Shown here one piece after another: positions 51,637 to 58,855 of a DNA stretch of 64,000 nucleotides. The notes beneath the pieces were generated by a model, which did no database searches, was not told where the DNA came from, and saw only the letters and a list, made by a program, of their open reading frames with translations. The stretch covers positions 3,781,618-3,845,617 of the forward strand of contig NZ_CP030848.1 of NCBI RefSeq assembly GCF_008274825.1, given 5' to 3'. How positions within the stretch are numbered: position 1 is the stretch's first letter; the number at the start of each line of letters is the position of its first letter. The DNA comes from Sphingobacterium hotanense (GTDB lineage Bacteria > Bacteroidota > Bacteroidia > Sphingobacteriales > Sphingobacteriaceae). The translations under genes and the position numbers were made by a program.

Positions 51637-53085
51637 ATGGGAAAAGCAACAGGATTTTTAGAATATGAAAGAACGCTTCCTCAGAAAGATGCTGTGGAAA
51701 GCAGAAGACAGAATTATCAAGAGTTCGTACAACCTTATACGGACGATCAATTAAATAATCAGGCAGCGCGTTGTATGAACTGTGGAATACCATTCTGCCA
51801 CTCAGGATGTCCACTAGGGAATGTTATTCCCGAATTCAACGATGCTGTTTATGATGGTAAATGGGAAGAAGCCTATCAGATTCTTTCCTCTACCAACAAC
51901 TTTCCGGAGTTCACCGGCCGTATATGTCCTGCTCCTTGTGAGTCGGCATGTGTACTTGGAATCAACAAATCGCCGGTTGCTATCGAAGAAATTGAGAAAC
52001 ATATCATCGAAATAGCCTACAAAAAAGGCTATGTACAACCGAATAAAAGCTATTTAAAAACAGGAAAACGCGTGGCTGTTGTTGGTTCCGGCCCTTCGGG
52101 CTTGGCTGCTGCTGCACAGCTCAACAAAGCAGGACATGATGTTGTCGTGTATGAGCGTGACGATAAGGTTGGCGGATTATTACGATACGGCATCCCTGAT
52201 TTCAAGCTAGATAAATCGGTCATTGATCGCCGAATCTCAATCATGGAACAGTCGGGTGTAGAGTTCAGAACTAATGCAGAAGTTGGCAAGAACGTGCCGG
52301 CACAGGAGCTAAAAGCATACGATGCTATCGTTCTTGCGGGCGGATCAACTATCCCCCGCGACTTAAAGATTCCGGGTCGCGAATTGAAGGGTGTGCATTT
52401 TGCGATGGACTTCTTAAAACAACAGAACAAAAGGGTGGGCAATTCCCCTATCGAAGTGGAAGAGATCCACGCAGCCGGCAAAAATGTATTGGTTATCGGC
52501 GGTGGTGATACGGGCTCTGACTGTGTGGGAACTTCCAACCGTCATGGCGCAATATCCGTAACACAGTTCGAATTAATGCCGACGCCGCCACAATCCCGTA
52601 CAGACGCGATGCCATGGCCTACATACCCCATGTTATTAAAAACAACAACCTCGCACGAAGAAGGCTGTCAAAGACATTGGAGCATCAGCACCAAAGAATT
52701 CTTAGGTGATGAAAATGGGAACCTCCGCGCTGCAAAGGTGGTAGACCTATCTTGGGAGACCGATGAGAACGGACGCCCAACCAAATTTGCCGAGGTCGAA
52801 GGTTCCGAGCGTGAAATCCCTTGCGAACTTGTAACACTAGCCATGGGATTCCTGAATCCGCAACACGAAGGCTTATTGCAACAACTTGGCGTCGATCTTG
52901 ACCCGAGAGGCAATGTCCTGGCAAGCGAAGCAGAATATAAAACAAACCTCAGCAACGTATTCACCGCCGGCGATATGCGCAGAGGACAGTCCCTCGTCGT
53001 ATGGGCAATCTCCGAAGGCCGCGAATGCGCCCGAAAGGTAGATGAGTTTTTGATGGGGAAATCGGAATTAGAGAATAGACATTAG
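51637..53085 (+). CDS. gltD: Glutamate synthase small (beta) subunit
   Basis: This 482-residue NADPH-oxidising subunit passes electrons to GltB. The N-terminal iron-sulfur region has two Cys clusters, CMNCGIPFCHSGCPLGN and CPAPCESACVLGINKSPV (4Fe-4S). FAD binds at VVGSGPSGLAAAAQL, NADPH at VIGGGDTGSDCVGTS, and the C-terminal FAD segment is NVFTAGDMRRGQSLVVWAI. A strong Shine-Dalgarno (AAGGAGG, 51621-51627) precedes the ATG. The transcript ends at a repeat C GGCGCC terminator that begins inside the last codons. Confidence 0.97.
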   Translation: MGKATGFLEYERTLPQKDAVESRRQNYQEFVQPYTDDQLNNQAARCMNCGIPFCHSGCPLGNVIPEFNDAVYDGKWEEAYQILSSTNNFPEFTGRICPAPCESACVLGINKSPVAIEEIEKHIIEIAYKKGYVQPNKSYLKTGKRVAVVGSGPSGLAAAAQLNKAGHDVVVYERDDKVGGLLRYGIPDFKLDKSVIDRRISIMEQSGVEFRTNAEVGKNVPAQELKAYDAIVLAGGSTIPRDLKIPGRELKGVHFAMDFLKQQNKRVGNSPIEVEEIHAAGKNVLVIGGGDTGSDCVGTSNRHGAISVTQFELMPTPPQSRTDAMPWPTYPMLLKTTTSHEEGCQRHWSISTKEFLGDENGNLRAAKVVDLSWETDENGRPTKFAEVEGSEREIPCELVTLAMGFLNPQHEGLLQQLGVDLDPRGNVLASEAEYKTNLSNVFTAGDMRRGQSLVVWAISEGRECARKVDEFLMGKSELENRH

Positions 53086-53127
53086 ATTTTAGATATTAGA
53101 GTATGGCGCCGCATAGGCGCCTTTTTT
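53072..53127 (+). repeat. Repeat C with GGCGCC terminator hairpin, copy 3
   Basis: Begins inside the gltD 3' end with AATAGACATTAGATTTTAG, then GATATTAGAGTATGGCGCC and the hairpin GGCGCC-GCATA-GGCGCC with six T residues (53105-53127). It serves as the gltBD terminator. Confidence 0.88.
53105..53127 (+). terminator. gltBD terminator (hairpin part of repeat C)
   Basis: Stem GGCGCC/GGCGCC, loop GCATA, then a T-run. It lies 20 bases after the gltD stop. Confidence 0.88.
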
Positions 53128-53140
53128 ATTGGTGTTTAAT

Positions 53141-53186
53141 CTTTGAACCAGGAAAGGAAGGATGTAAGGATAAGCAGGATCTTTCG
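53141..53186 (+). repeat. Repeat B, single copy
   Basis: Starts TCTTTGAACCAGGAAAGGAA, then GGATGTAAGGATAAGCAGGATC. Same orientation as the pair at 26939-27057. Confidence 0.8.
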
Positions 53187-53214
53187 CACGACATATTTTT
53201 ATCGTCAATATTGG

Positions 53215-53257
53215 CAGTCATAGGTCTTTATACTAAGTACTAAATACTAACTACTTT
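53215..53257 (-). repeat. Repeat D, copy 1 (inverted)
   Basis: The minus strand reads AGTAGTTAGTATTTAGTACT then TAGTATAAAGACCTATGAC. It matches repeat D at 54478-54524 in opposite orientation. Confidence 0.75.
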
Positions 53258-53304
53258 TCTGAACCATGAAAGGAAGGAGACAAGGATTGGCAGGATCATA
53301 TAAG
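53258..53304 (+). repeat. Repeat B, diverged single copy
   Basis: TTCTGAACCATGAAAGGAAG followed by ACAAGGATTGGCAGGATC. Confidence 0.75.
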
Positions 53305-53337
53305 GTGCTGAATGAAGGGGGGAGAGCATGTTTTATA

Positions 53338-53361
53338 GGAGACGTTTCACTAAACGTCTCC
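53338..53361. other. Perfect 10-bp hairpin in the repeat cluster
   Basis: GGAGACGTTT-CACT-AAACGTCTCC without a clean T-run on either strand. It may be a terminator relic or a further repeat type; only one copy is visible. Confidence 0.5.
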
Positions 53362-53390
53362 AACTTTTACCGGACCGCTGATCCTTTTTT

Positions 53391-53440
53391 CAGAAATAGT
53401 ACTTAGTCTAAAGCCCCATGACGTAAGATCCTGATAATTC
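53391..53440 (+). repeat. Repeat D, copy 2, left of the ART-like module
   Basis: Shares CAGAAATAGTA, CTTAGT, TAAAG, GACG and ATCCTG spaced as in copy 3 at 54478. It lacks an 11-base internal segment relative to copy 3. Confidence 0.65.
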
Positions 53441-53457
53441 TTTCAGTCTTCAGACTA

Positions 53458-53481
53458 GAAATTAGACATTAGATATCAGAA
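53458..53481 (+). repeat. Repeat C motif without hairpin
   Basis: Reads AAATTAGACATTAGATATC. The sequence from here to 53540 shows no other feature. Confidence 0.55.
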
Positions 53482-53548
53482 CCCATAAAAGCTCCTCCAC
53501 CATCAATCTGTAAGACGCTAAATATCAAGCCTTAAAGCAACATTTTCA

Positions 53549-53556
53549 TATATTTG
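53549..53556 (+). promoter_or_regulatory. -7 box of the two-gene ART-like module
   Basis: TATATTTG is a perfect consensus, 19 bases before the ATG at 53576. Confidence 0.55.
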
Positions 53557-53575
53557 TTGTATAAGATTTTAGATC

Positions 53576-53770
53576 ATGAAGAACAATAAAGTGAATAGAA
53601 AAGAGATTGATACAAATTCTTTTGTTGCGATTCTTAAAAAATATAAGAAGAAGGTATCTAAGACCGAAGAGTCTTCGAAGATATTTTTGACTAAAGTGGG
53701 AATTATTGATAAGAGTGGAAAACTGGAAAAAAAATATAAAAATCTATGTATTCCGCAGGAACAGGGATAG
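53576..53770 (+). CDS. 64-residue basic protein upstream of the ART-like gene (possible antitoxin)
   Basis: A small Lys-rich protein with a predicted helical middle (SFVAILKKYKKKVSKTEESS) and a second segment SKIFLTKVGIIDKSGKLEKKYK. Small proteins with an FL-x-x-x-GI-(D/N)-x-x-G-x-L pattern often precede toxin genes in Bacteroidota; this is a recollection, not a search result. The stop codon lies 25 bases inside the next gene, so the two are translationally coupled. The gene has its own -7 box. Base composition is visibly more AT-rich than neighbouring housekeeping genes, suggesting transfer. A role as antitoxin is inference from size, order and overlap. Confidence 0.6.
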   Translation: MKNNKVNRKEIDTNSFVAILKKYKKKVSKTEESSKIFLTKVGIIDKSGKLEKKYKNLCIPQEQG

Positions 53771-54351
53771 TATACAGATTTCACGGATGTGACCGGTCTT
53801 TCGGTAAAAAAATTATAAACCAAAAATTAACACTCAAAAATAGTAAAAACGAATATGACTGGCTGGGAAATGGCATGTATTTTTGGGAAAATAGTCCTTC
53901 GCGAGCACTTGAGTATGCTGAGAACCTAAAGGAAAACCCTAGGCAAGCGAAACAACCTATTAAGGATCCTTGTATAATAGGTGCTATTCTTCATCTGGGA
54001 AATTGCTTGGATCTACTGGATTATGAAAACCTTAAAATCTTAAAAGCTGGTTTTGAGCTTCTAAAAGCTACAACGGACAAACTCCCTAAAAATATTGCTA
54101 TTGGAAAATTGAATGAACTTATGGTTCGTAAGCTGGATTGCGCAGTTATACAAACGATACATCAAGTGCGAAGAGAAGAGTCGTTAAGGGAGTTTGATAG
54201 CGTGCGAGGTGTTTTCTGGGAAGGCGCTGAGTTATACCCCAACGCGGGATTCCGTGAGAAAGACCATATCCAGCTCTGTATCAGGAATCCAAATTGTATA
54301 AAGGGGTATTTCTATCCTAGAAAAATAAATACGGATTATTATCAGTTGTAA
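53746..54351 (+). CDS. ADP-ribosyltransferase-like protein (possible toxin)
   Basis: This 201-residue protein has motifs in the order expected for PARP/ART folds. VYRFHGCDRSFGKKII places a His after a short strand (about residue 13). YDWLGNGMYFWENSPSRALEYAEN places a Tyr in the G-x-G-(I/M)-Y-F-x-E motif (about residue 45). The C-terminal strand HIQLCIRNPNCIKGYFYP may hold the third catalytic position. The FHG and G-x-G-x-YF arrangement with a following Ala-rich helix is characteristic of ART-type transferases. It overlaps the 64-residue gene by 25 bases. No terminator follows; repeats begin at once. A restriction or toxin function is inference. Confidence 0.65.
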   Translation: MYSAGTGIVYRFHGCDRSFGKKIINQKLTLKNSKNEYDWLGNGMYFWENSPSRALEYAENLKENPRQAKQPIKDPCIIGAILHLGNCLDLLDYENLKILKAGFELLKATTDKLPKNIAIGKLNELMVRKLDCAVIQTIHQVRREESLREFDSVRGVFWEGAELYPNAGFREKDHIQLCIRNPNCIKGYFYPRKINTDYYQL

Positions 54352-54394
54352 GTTCACTTCGCTGGCACCACAAGACTATGGCGCCTATTTTCTT

Positions 54395-54469
54395 CTCAAA
54401 GTTTCTGTTTTCAAAGGTCATCAAGAACTTTCATCTCTGTTGGTGTCTCAATGGAAACATGAACGTTTG
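54395..54469 (+). repeat. Interspersed repeat A, copy 5
   Basis: CTCAAAGTTTCTGTTTTCAA ... AAGAACTTTCATC ... GTCTCAATGGAAACATGAACG. It lies 43 bases after the ART-like gene, about 46 kb from the other copies. Confidence 0.8.
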
Positions 54470-54477
54470 TCTTAAAC

Positions 54478-54524
54478 CAGAAATAGTATTTAGTAGCTAG
54501 TACTTAGTATAAAGACCTACGACG
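54478..54524 (+). repeat. Repeat D, copy 3, right of the ART-like module
   Basis: CAGAAATAGTATTTAGTAGC then TAGTACTTAGTATAAAGACC and TACGACG. It leads directly into the repeat B array, as copy 2 leads into ATCCTGATAATTC. Confidence 0.7.
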
Positions 54525-54528
54525 AAAA

Positions 54529-54703
54529 ATCCTGCTTATCCTTGCATCCTTCCTTTCTTGGTTCAAAGACAAGCCCCTTCTTCCTTTCCACACGATCCTG
54601 CTTATCCTCGCATCCTTCCTTTCCTGGTTCAAAGACAAAACCCTTCTTCCTTTCCACACGATCCTGATAATCCTTGCACCCTTCCTTTCCTGGTTCAAAG
54701 ACA
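54529..54703 (-). repeat. Tandem array of repeat B, 66-bp period
   Basis: ATCCTG starts at 54529, 54595 and 54661, exactly 66 bases apart. Each unit contains CCTTCCTTTC(C/T)TGGTTCAAAG and most of TTCTTCCTTTCCACACG. The third unit is interrupted by the insertion sequence at 54706/54707. Confidence 0.9.
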
Positions 54704-54775
54704 AAGGGATCAAGCTGAATTCTTGGGGGGAATGTTAAAAATTTCTTAGTTTAGCGTCCTTAATACAGATATCCC

Positions 54776-55129
54776 TTGCAAGAAGCCGAACGTAAATTAC
54801 TATCCCTATTGATGCCCGAAGGGCTTTTGGAATACTTCCAGATTTTAGAAGTCGATCAGGTCGACAATCAACTCCATATTTATTTAGATGAACTTAATAT
54901 TGCTCCGACAGGCTATGAGAACAGCAAGTTGGAGTCAAAGGGGTTTATGCCTTCTACTGAAATTTCAGACTTTCCTATTCGAGGCCAGAAAGTTACGCTA
55001 CATATCCGCCGTCGTCGCTGGACAGTCTTGGATACCGGAGATATCATCACAAGAGATTGGAACCTAGTGCGTGAGGGCGCTCGAATGACTACGGAATTCG
55101 GGCTTTTTTTAAAGAAGATATTTGGATAG
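54776..55129 (+). CDS. ISAon1-type transposase, N-terminal frame
   Basis: This 117-residue protein starts at TTG (54776). It has the N-terminal region of ISL3/ISAon1 transposases (LLSLLMPEGLLEYFQILEVDQ ... GQKVTLHIRRRRW), presumed to bind DNA. It ends with TAG at 55127-55129, 8 bases inside the second frame, which is in the +1 frame relative to this one. Confidence 0.85.
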   Translation: MQEAERKLLSLLMPEGLLEYFQILEVDQVDNQLHIYLDELNIAPTGYENSKLESKGFMPSTEISDFPIRGQKVTLHIRRRRWTVLDTGDIITRDWNLVREGARMTTEFGLFLKKIFG

Positions 55130-56105
55130 CTATCCTGTAAGCGCCCAATTGGTAGGATTATTCTTCCAAATGGACGGCAAGCAACTACAGGATCAGTACA
55201 AGAACCACCTCAGTGATTTCCATGACTGGGACCAAAAACCTCATGCTGAGAGCTGGACATTGTTTCCTGAAAACATTTCGGAACACCTGAGCATCGATGA
55301 GACCAGCTTCAGCAACGGTGAATTATATACCATTGTTAGCAGTAAATCGGCAAAAGGGCGTAAAGGAACGATTTTAGCAACTATAAAGGGTACCCAGGCT
55401 GAGGATATCATGGCTGTTCTCGAGCGAATACCCTTGCGATCCAGGAATAAGGTAAAGGAGGTGACCATGGATATGGCTCCCAACATGGCCAAGGCAATCC
55501 GTAGATGTTTCAGGAATGCCAGGCGTGTGGTCGATCGGTTCCATGTCCAAAAGTTAGCTTACGATGCCGTTCAGGAACTCCGTATCAAATATCGTTGGGA
55601 AGTCTTGGATGCAGAAAGCAAGAAGATTATGGAATCGCGAAAGCGAGGAACCCCATATGAACCCGAGTTATTGCCCAATGGCGATACGCTCAAACAGCTA
55701 TTGGCTAGATCCAGACACCTCTTGTTCAAGCATCCCAGCCGATGGTCAGAAAGCCAGAAAAACCGGGCTGAATTGCTGTTCATGCGGTTTCCTAAGCTAA
55801 AACAGGCTTATGATCTTGGAATTGCCTTAGGAGACATCTTCAACAAATGCCGGGACAAAAAGGTCGCATTTACCAAACTAGGCCTGTGGCATAATCAGGT
55901 TGAGAATGCGGGCATTGCTTCCTTTGAGAGCGTAGCAAGATCCATTGCAGCTCATCATCAATACATTCTCCATTACTTCGACAACAGAAGTACTAATGCT
56001 TCCGCAGAATCATTCAATGCAAAACTCAAAGCTTTCAGAAGCGTCTTCCGTGGCGTTAGGGACACAACATTCTTCCTGTACAGAGTGATGAAATTGTATG
56101 CTTAA
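55122..56105 (+). CDS. ISAon1/ISL3 transposase, catalytic frame
   Basis: This 327-residue protein is a DDE transposase. Asp59 is in HLSIDETSF, the second Asp in VTMDMAPNM, and VDRFHVQKLAYDA is the family signature. The final Glu is in STNASAESFNAKLKAF. It may start at TTG (55122) by reinitiation, or be fused to the first frame by +1 (or -2) shifting near GGATAGCTATCC. The frame has no internal stop and looks functional. Confidence 0.9.
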   Translation: MDSYPVSAQLVGLFFQMDGKQLQDQYKNHLSDFHDWDQKPHAESWTLFPENISEHLSIDETSFSNGELYTIVSSKSAKGRKGTILATIKGTQAEDIMAVLERIPLRSRNKVKEVTMDMAPNMAKAIRRCFRNARRVVDRFHVQKLAYDAVQELRIKYRWEVLDAESKKIMESRKRGTPYEPELLPNGDTLKQLLARSRHLLFKHPSRWSESQKNRAELLFMRFPKLKQAYDLGIALGDIFNKCRDKKVAFTKLGLWHNQVENAGIASFESVARSIAAHHQYILHYFDNRSTNASAESFNAKLKAFRSVFRGVRDTTFFLYRVMKLYA

Positions 56106-56146
56106 AAATCTATTCCCCCCAAACTTTCGGTATGATCCAGACAAAG

Positions 56147-56200
56147 CATCTCTTCCTATCCCGTTCAAAGACAAGTCCTCCTTCCTCTCCTGATCCAAAA
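56147..56200 (-). repeat. Degenerate repeat B, right of the IS
   Basis: CCCGTTCAAAGACAAG and CTTCCTCTCCTGATC correspond to the array unit. With the target duplication removed it continues the array at 54529-54703. Confidence 0.6.
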
Positions 56201-56216
56201 CAACTATTCCACCAAC

Positions 56217-56278
56217 AAAAAAGGCGCCTATCCAGCGCCATACTCTAATATCTAAAATCTTACGTCTAATATCTAGAC
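56217..56278 (-). repeat. Repeat C with GGCGCC hairpin, copy 4
   Basis: The minus strand reads AGACGTAAGATTTTAG, GATATTAGAGTATGGCGC, then a hairpin GGCGC/GCGCC (56223-56239) and TTTTTTGTTGG. It is nearly identical to copy 3 over the last 45 bases. It may act as a second terminator behind the tRNA genes. Confidence 0.85.
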
Positions 56279-56280
56279 AC

Positions 56281-56313
56281 AAAAAAAGGTTCCAATCTTT
56301 CGATTGAAACCTT
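56281..56313 (-). terminator. Terminator of the initiator tRNA genes
   Basis: On the minus strand a 12-bp stem AAGGTTTCAATC/GATTGGAACCTT (one T-G pair) closed by a GAAA tetraloop, followed by seven T residues. Confidence 0.93.
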
Positions 56314-56319
56314 AAATAG

Positions 56320-56392
<73 letters not shown>

Positions 56393-56441
56393 ATATATTT
56401 TTGAATGTCTTTGGATTAAGCCTCGCGCTTAATCCGTTTAG

Positions 56442-56514
<73 letters not shown>

Positions 56515-56627
56515 ATATATTTTATGAAATCTGACCTCGTTGCGTCGTAGATGCAGATTATATTATCTCCGAATTGGAGCACAAAGATATTATTTGTTTC
56601 TTTGTAAAACAAATAAAAAAGAAAATA

Positions 56628-57506
56628 ATGTCGCATAAAGCTGGATTCGTAAGTATAATAGGGAAACCTAACGCGGGTAAATCTACCCTAATGAACGCGT
56701 TAGTGGGAGAAAAGATGTCAATCATCACGCCGAAGGCACAAACTACCAGACACCGAATTATCGGAATTGTCAATGATGAAGACCATCAAATCGTCTTTTC
56801 GGATACTCCGGGTGTTATCAAACCGAACTATTCCTTACAAGAATCGATGATGAATTTCGTTATGGGATCCATTATTGACGCCGACATTCTTTTATTTGTT
56901 ACAGACATCAACGAGAAATACGATGAAAACGATGTGTTAGAAAAACTTCGTAATACCAGCTCGCCGGTTGCAGTTGTCATCAACAAAGTGGATAAATCTT
57001 CAGAAGAAGAAGTAAAAGCGAAGATCGAATTCTGGAAAGAGAAAATCAATCCCGATGTTATCTTCCCAATTTCTGCTTTATTGGGTTATAACGTAGAATC
57101 CGTTATGGCATACATCAAAGAGAAATTACCGGAGCATGCGGCTTATTACGAAAAAGATGAGTTGACCGACAAATCTATGCGCTTCTTCGTATCGGAGATC
57201 ATTCGTGAGAAAGTATTCAAATTATACGACAAAGAAATTCCATATAGTACAGAGGTCATTATCACTTCCTTTAAGGAAGAGCCAAAGATTACGCGCATTG
57301 CAGCAGAGATTATTGTAGAGCGCGATTCTCAGAAAAACATTATTATCGGTAAAGCCGGAGCGATGATCAAAAAGGTAGGAACTTATGCCCGCCAGGATAT
57401 TGAAGAATTTATCGGCGGAAAAGTATTCTTAGAAATGTTCGTCAAAGTGTTACCAGATTGGCGAAGTAAGAAAAACTACTTAAAACGTTTCGGATACGAC
57501 GATTAA
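56628..57506 (+). CDS. era: GTPase Era
   Basis: This 292-residue essential GTPase works in 16S rRNA processing and 30S assembly. The GTPase domain has G1 IIGKPNAGKSTL, G2 region TTRHRIIG, G3 FSDTPGVI and G4 VINKVDKS. The C-terminal KH domain (about 200-285) has IIVERDSQKNIIIGKAGAMIKKVG. The start at MSHKAG (56628) is preferred; an in-frame TTG 18 codons upstream lacks support. It is divergent from the tRNA genes. Confidence 0.95.
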   Translation: MSHKAGFVSIIGKPNAGKSTLMNALVGEKMSIITPKAQTTRHRIIGIVNDEDHQIVFSDTPGVIKPNYSLQESMMNFVMGSIIDADILLFVTDINEKYDENDVLEKLRNTSSPVAVVINKVDKSSEEEVKAKIEFWKEKINPDVIFPISALLGYNVESVMAYIKEKLPEHAAYYEKDELTDKSMRFFVSEIIREKVFKLYDKEIPYSTEVIITSFKEEPKITRIAAEIIVERDSQKNIIIGKAGAMIKKVGTYARQDIEEFIGGKVFLEMFVKVLPDWRSKKNYLKRFGYDD

Positions 57507-57544
57507 GTTATTCGCAATACGCGAAATTAAACTAAACATAGAAC

Positions 57545-58846
57545 CTATGGTTCCTGAACAGCAGCTTCTAAGTCGCTAAGCTTTTTCTTAGCCCGCTTAG
57601 GAGCTTCTTTTTGTCCCGACAGCTTATTCCATATATTTCTAGATTCTTTCGTTAGAAGCGGCGAAACGATCGATAAGATCAATACATAGACTACGACGAA
57701 GGATTGTATAACCGGCAACAGCTTGCCTGCCTTACCGATGTTTGCCATAATAATGGAAAACTCACCTCGTGCCGAAAGGGTAAATCCAATATCCACCGAA
57801 TTCTTCGGCTTTACGTTCGAGAACCTTGTCGCAAAATAACCCGACGCCACATTACCGATAATCGTAATCAAGGCTGCAAAGGCTGCCCAGCCTACTGCTC
57901 CGCCTAGGGAATACATATCAATAGAAAGCCCGAAACTAAAGAAGAACATGGCCCCAAAGAAATCCTTAAATGGCAAAACCATTCCCTCAATCTTTTTTAG
58001 ATACTTGGAGTCTGCAAATACCAATCCCGCCATTAAAGCCCCAATAGCTTCAGCGACGTGGATAGTCTCCGAAAAGCCTGCAATAGTAAATAGCAAACTG
58101 AAAATAATCAGAATGAATAGCTCGGAAGACTTCTCCTGTAGTATCTTATCAATAAAAGGAATCAGTTTTCGACCCAGAATGAGGAAGGTCAGTATAAAAC
58201 CTAGCGCCAACAATGAGGTACCCGCGACTGCCCAAAATGAGCTACTTCCCGTGAGGATCAAACCAGATAGGAACGAGATATGCATCGCGATGAATAAATC
58301 GTCGAACATGATCATCCCCATGATCACTTCCGTTTCCGGATTGGCGGTACGTTTCAGATCCGTCAATACCTTCGCCACGATAGCGGTAGAAGAACTGGTC
58401 ATGATACCACATAGCACCATGGTCTCTTTAAAAGGCAGATCCATCATCCAGCCTACCAAAAGGCCCGATACAAAGTTTAAGGCTACATAAAAGCTTCCCC
58501 CCGCAACGATGGATTTCCCAGACTTGATCAATCGGCCAACCGAAAACTCCAAGCCTAAGTAAAACAGCAAGAACAAGACCCCTAGCCTACCCATAAAGTC
58601 GATGAAAGGCTTACTTTCGGTAAAAGTAAAGAACTTCCATACGGAGTTGACAGCTTGGGTAAATCCCTCGTTTCCAATGCTCGCTAGCCCATCAGCAACA
58701 AACCCCGGGTAGGATTCATTGCCCAGAACCATACCTATTACGATAAAAAAGGGAATAACAGAAAAACGAAGTCTGTTGGCTAGCAAGCCAACCAAGGCTA
58801 CCAGTAGAACGGCAATTCCAATTTCAATAATAATAGTATTAGGCAT
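57545..58846 (-). CDS. KhtU-like cation:proton antiporter (CPA2 family)
   Basis: This 433-residue inner-membrane antiporter has about 12 hydrophobic segments. The CPA2 core motifs are LFLLFYLGLEFS, LCGIMTSSSTAIVAKVL and the ion-binding MIMFDDLF (Asp-Asp), with GFTLSARGEFSIIM near the C-terminus. Unlike KefB/KefC it has no C-terminal NAD-binding domain, only a short charged tail. Regulation is probably supplied by the adjacent KhtT-like subunit encoded 9 bases upstream. Expected role: K+ efflux in exchange for H+ under alkaline or high-K+ stress. Confidence 0.92.
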   Translation of the reverse strand: MPNTIIIEIGIAVLLVALVGLLANRLRFSVIPFFIVIGMVLGNESYPGFVADGLASIGNEGFTQAVNSVWKFFTFTESKPFIDFMGRLGVLFLLFYLGLEFSVGRLIKSGKSIVAGGSFYVALNFVSGLLVGWMMDLPFKETMVLCGIMTSSSTAIVAKVLTDLKRTANPETEVIMGMIMFDDLFIAMHISFLSGLILTGSSSFWAVAGTSLLALGFILTFLILGRKLIPFIDKILQEKSSELFILIIFSLLFTIAGFSETIHVAEAIGALMAGLVFADSKYLKKIEGMVLPFKDFFGAMFFFSFGLSIDMYSLGGAVGWAAFAALITIIGNVASGYFATRFSNVKPKNSVDIGFTLSARGEFSIIMANIGKAGKLLPVIQSFVVVYVLILSIVSPLLTKESRNIWNKLSGQKEAPKRAKKKLSDLEAAVQEP

Positions 58847-58855
58847 AGGCGAATA

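Larger units (their letters stand above)
54707..56138 (+). mobile_element. Complete ISAon1/ISL3-like insertion sequence
   Basis: The 1432-bp element has 27-bp terminal inverted repeats matching at 21 of 27 positions. The left end begins GGATCAAGCTGAATT and ends CTTGGGGGGAAT. The right end, read inward, is GGATCATACCGAAAG then TTTGGGGGGAAT. It is flanked by an exact 8-bp target duplication AGACAAAG (54699-54706 and 56139-56146), the length expected for ISL3-family elements. It carries two overlapping transposase frames. Intact ends and duplication suggest a fairly recent insertion, into a repeat B array. Confidence 0.93.

Noticed and set aside
54529..54703. Possible CRISPR array
   Set aside because: The units are similar over nearly their whole 66 bp and lack unique spacers; no cas genes are present.
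54504..54749. Frames on both strands encoding repeated peptides
   Set aside because: They run through the 66-bp repeat B units, so the peptide repeats mirror the DNA repeat. No start signals or family resemblance.
56574..56627. Longer era start at TTG
   Set aside because: The 18 extra residues do not resemble Era N-termini and the ATG at 56628 fits the family.
57511..57553. Short hairpins between era and the antiporter gene
   Set aside because: Stems of about five bases (TTCGC/GCGAA and GAACC/GGTTC) with no T-run; too weak to call terminators.
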